From assembly GCA_023248505.1 (NCBI GenBank), contig JAHFEM010000155.1, positions 1-5,652 on the forward strand: a stretch of DNA of 5,652 nt, written 5' to 3'. Origin of the DNA: Nitrospirota bacterium. GTDB taxonomy: Bacteria; Nitrospirota; Nitrospiria; SBBL01; Manganitrophaceae. The translations under genes were made by a program, and so were the position numbers. The first letter of the stretch is position 1. Each line of letters starts with the position of its first letter. A model generated the notes under the pieces. The model was not told the origin of the DNA and did no database searches. It saw nothing but the letters and a program-made list of their open reading frames with translations. Below, piece after piece: positions 5,056-5,652 of this stretch.

Positions 5056-5652
5056 TTACTTTGCCTTCCCCAGCTCTTCGGAGCGCCGCGTCGCCGCTTC
5101 CACGGCCGACATAAACGCCGCCCGGACCTTCCCCTCTTCGAGCCGATGGAGACCGGCGATGGTCGTCCCTCCCGGGGAGGCGACAAAATCTTTCAGCCGC
5201 GCCGGATGCTCCCCCGTCTGGAGCGCCATCTGGGCCGCCCCCAGGACCGTCTGCACCGCCAGCGAGAGGGCCACCTCTCGGCTCAACCCACTCTTCACCC
5301 CGCCGTCGGCCATCGCCTCGATAATGACAAAGACAAAGGCCGGCCCGCTCCCGGAGAGGCCGGTCACGGCATCCAGGTAGCGCTCCTCTAGAATCCAGGT
5401 CTTGCCGATCGAATTAAAAATCTGCAGAACCAAGTCGAGGGTCTCCTGCTCAACCCCTTTTCCCGGCGCCAGCACCGTGGCCCCCGATTGAACCAGCGCC
5501 GGAGCGTTCGGCATCGCGCGGATGATCTTTGCCTCCCGCTCAAGACCGGCGGCCAGGCGGGAGAGGGGCGTTCCTGCGGCGACCGAGACGAGGACCTTCT
5601 CTTTCAGTTCCGACTTCACTTCGGCGAGGACTCCATCGACCCCCAGCGGTTT
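5056..5652 (-). CDS. proC: Pyrroline-5-carboxylate reductase, C-terminal part
   Basis: The gene enters from the right edge; 198 residues and the TAA stop (5058-5056) are visible. ProC reduces 1-pyrroline-5-carboxylate to L-proline with NAD(P)H, the last step of proline synthesis, in the cytoplasm. Family signatures, in order, are IIRAMPNAPALVQSGATVLA (end of the Rossmann domain), AVTGLSGSGPAFVFVIIEAM with the following DGGVKSGLSR (the dimerisation domain helix that carries substrate contacts), LKDFVASPGGTTIAGL (the proC signature), and RAAFMSAVEAATRRSEELGK at the C-terminus. Full-length ProC is about 265-275 residues, so roughly 70 residues including the nucleotide-binding GxGxxG loop lie outside the window. 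No defect is visible in the part present. No clear terminator follows the stop. Confidence 0.95.
   Translation of the reverse strand, partial: KPLGVDGVLAEVKSELKEKVLVSVAAGTPLSRLAAGLEREAKIIRAMPNAPALVQSGATVLAPGKGVEQETLDLVLQIFNSIGKTWILEERYLDAVTGLSGSGPAFVFVIIEAMADGGVKSGLSREVALSLAVQTVLGAAQMALQTGEHPARLKDFVASPGGTTIAGLHRLEEGKVRAAFMSAVEAATRRSEELGKAK

Noticed and set aside
4634..5380. Open frame of 248 codons on the plus strand across the gap and opposite proC
   Set aside because: Half of it is antisense to well-conserved proC, and the other half crosses the repeat copies. No domain or ribosome binding site is visible.

Overview
The window shows about 57% GC by eye. All seven genes I can support lie on the minus strand. 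Listed in the direction of transcription, from the right end to the left, they are: proC (3' part), a repeat-filled gap, yggT, divIVA, a solitary HicB-like gene, a DUF167/yggU gene, a small membrane-anchored penicillin-binding transpeptidase, a second gap, and a secreted DUF4091/GH123-like protein that runs off the left edge. The proC-yggT-divIVA-yggU neighbourhood is a common bacterial chromosomal arrangement (the yggS/proC/yggT cluster). Together with the GC content and gene style it suggests a Gram-negative-type bacterium such as Nitrospirota or a deltaproteobacterium-like lineage. That placement is an inference of low confidence; there is no rRNA or marker gene to settle it.

Layout. 5056-5652: C-terminal 198 residues of pyrroline-5-carboxylate reductase. 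4642-5055: about 410 bases without a gene, containing three degenerate copies of a hairpin-plus-50-70 nt repeat, two direct and one inverted. 4342-4641: YggT, a two-helix membrane protein. 3850-4329: DivIVA. 3686-3849: short gap with a perfect 14-bp palindrome. 3401-3685: HicB-like protein without a HicA toxin. 3124-3426: DUF167. 1880-3121: transpeptidase with complete SxxK, SxN and KTG motifs but no glycosyltransferase or dimerisation domain. 1651-1879: gap with an AT-rich hairpin and a good sigma-70-like promoter reading left. 1-1650: exported DUF4091 protein, 550 residues visible.

How the genes relate. yggT-divIVA and hicB-yggU-PBP are packed tightly (gaps of a few bases, or overlaps) and are probably translated from polycistronic mRNA. 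DivIVA (a negative-curvature and pole/septum scaffold), YggT (membrane) and the transpeptidase (periplasmic peptidoglycan cross-linking) make a plausible cell-envelope or division group. proC is metabolic and is a conserved neighbour only. The DUF4091 gene appears to be a separate transcription unit.

I see no clear new multi-gene system. The points most worth a second look are the intergenic repeat family, the solitary HicB-like gene embedded between divIVA and yggU, and the stripped-down PBP placed in this cluster.
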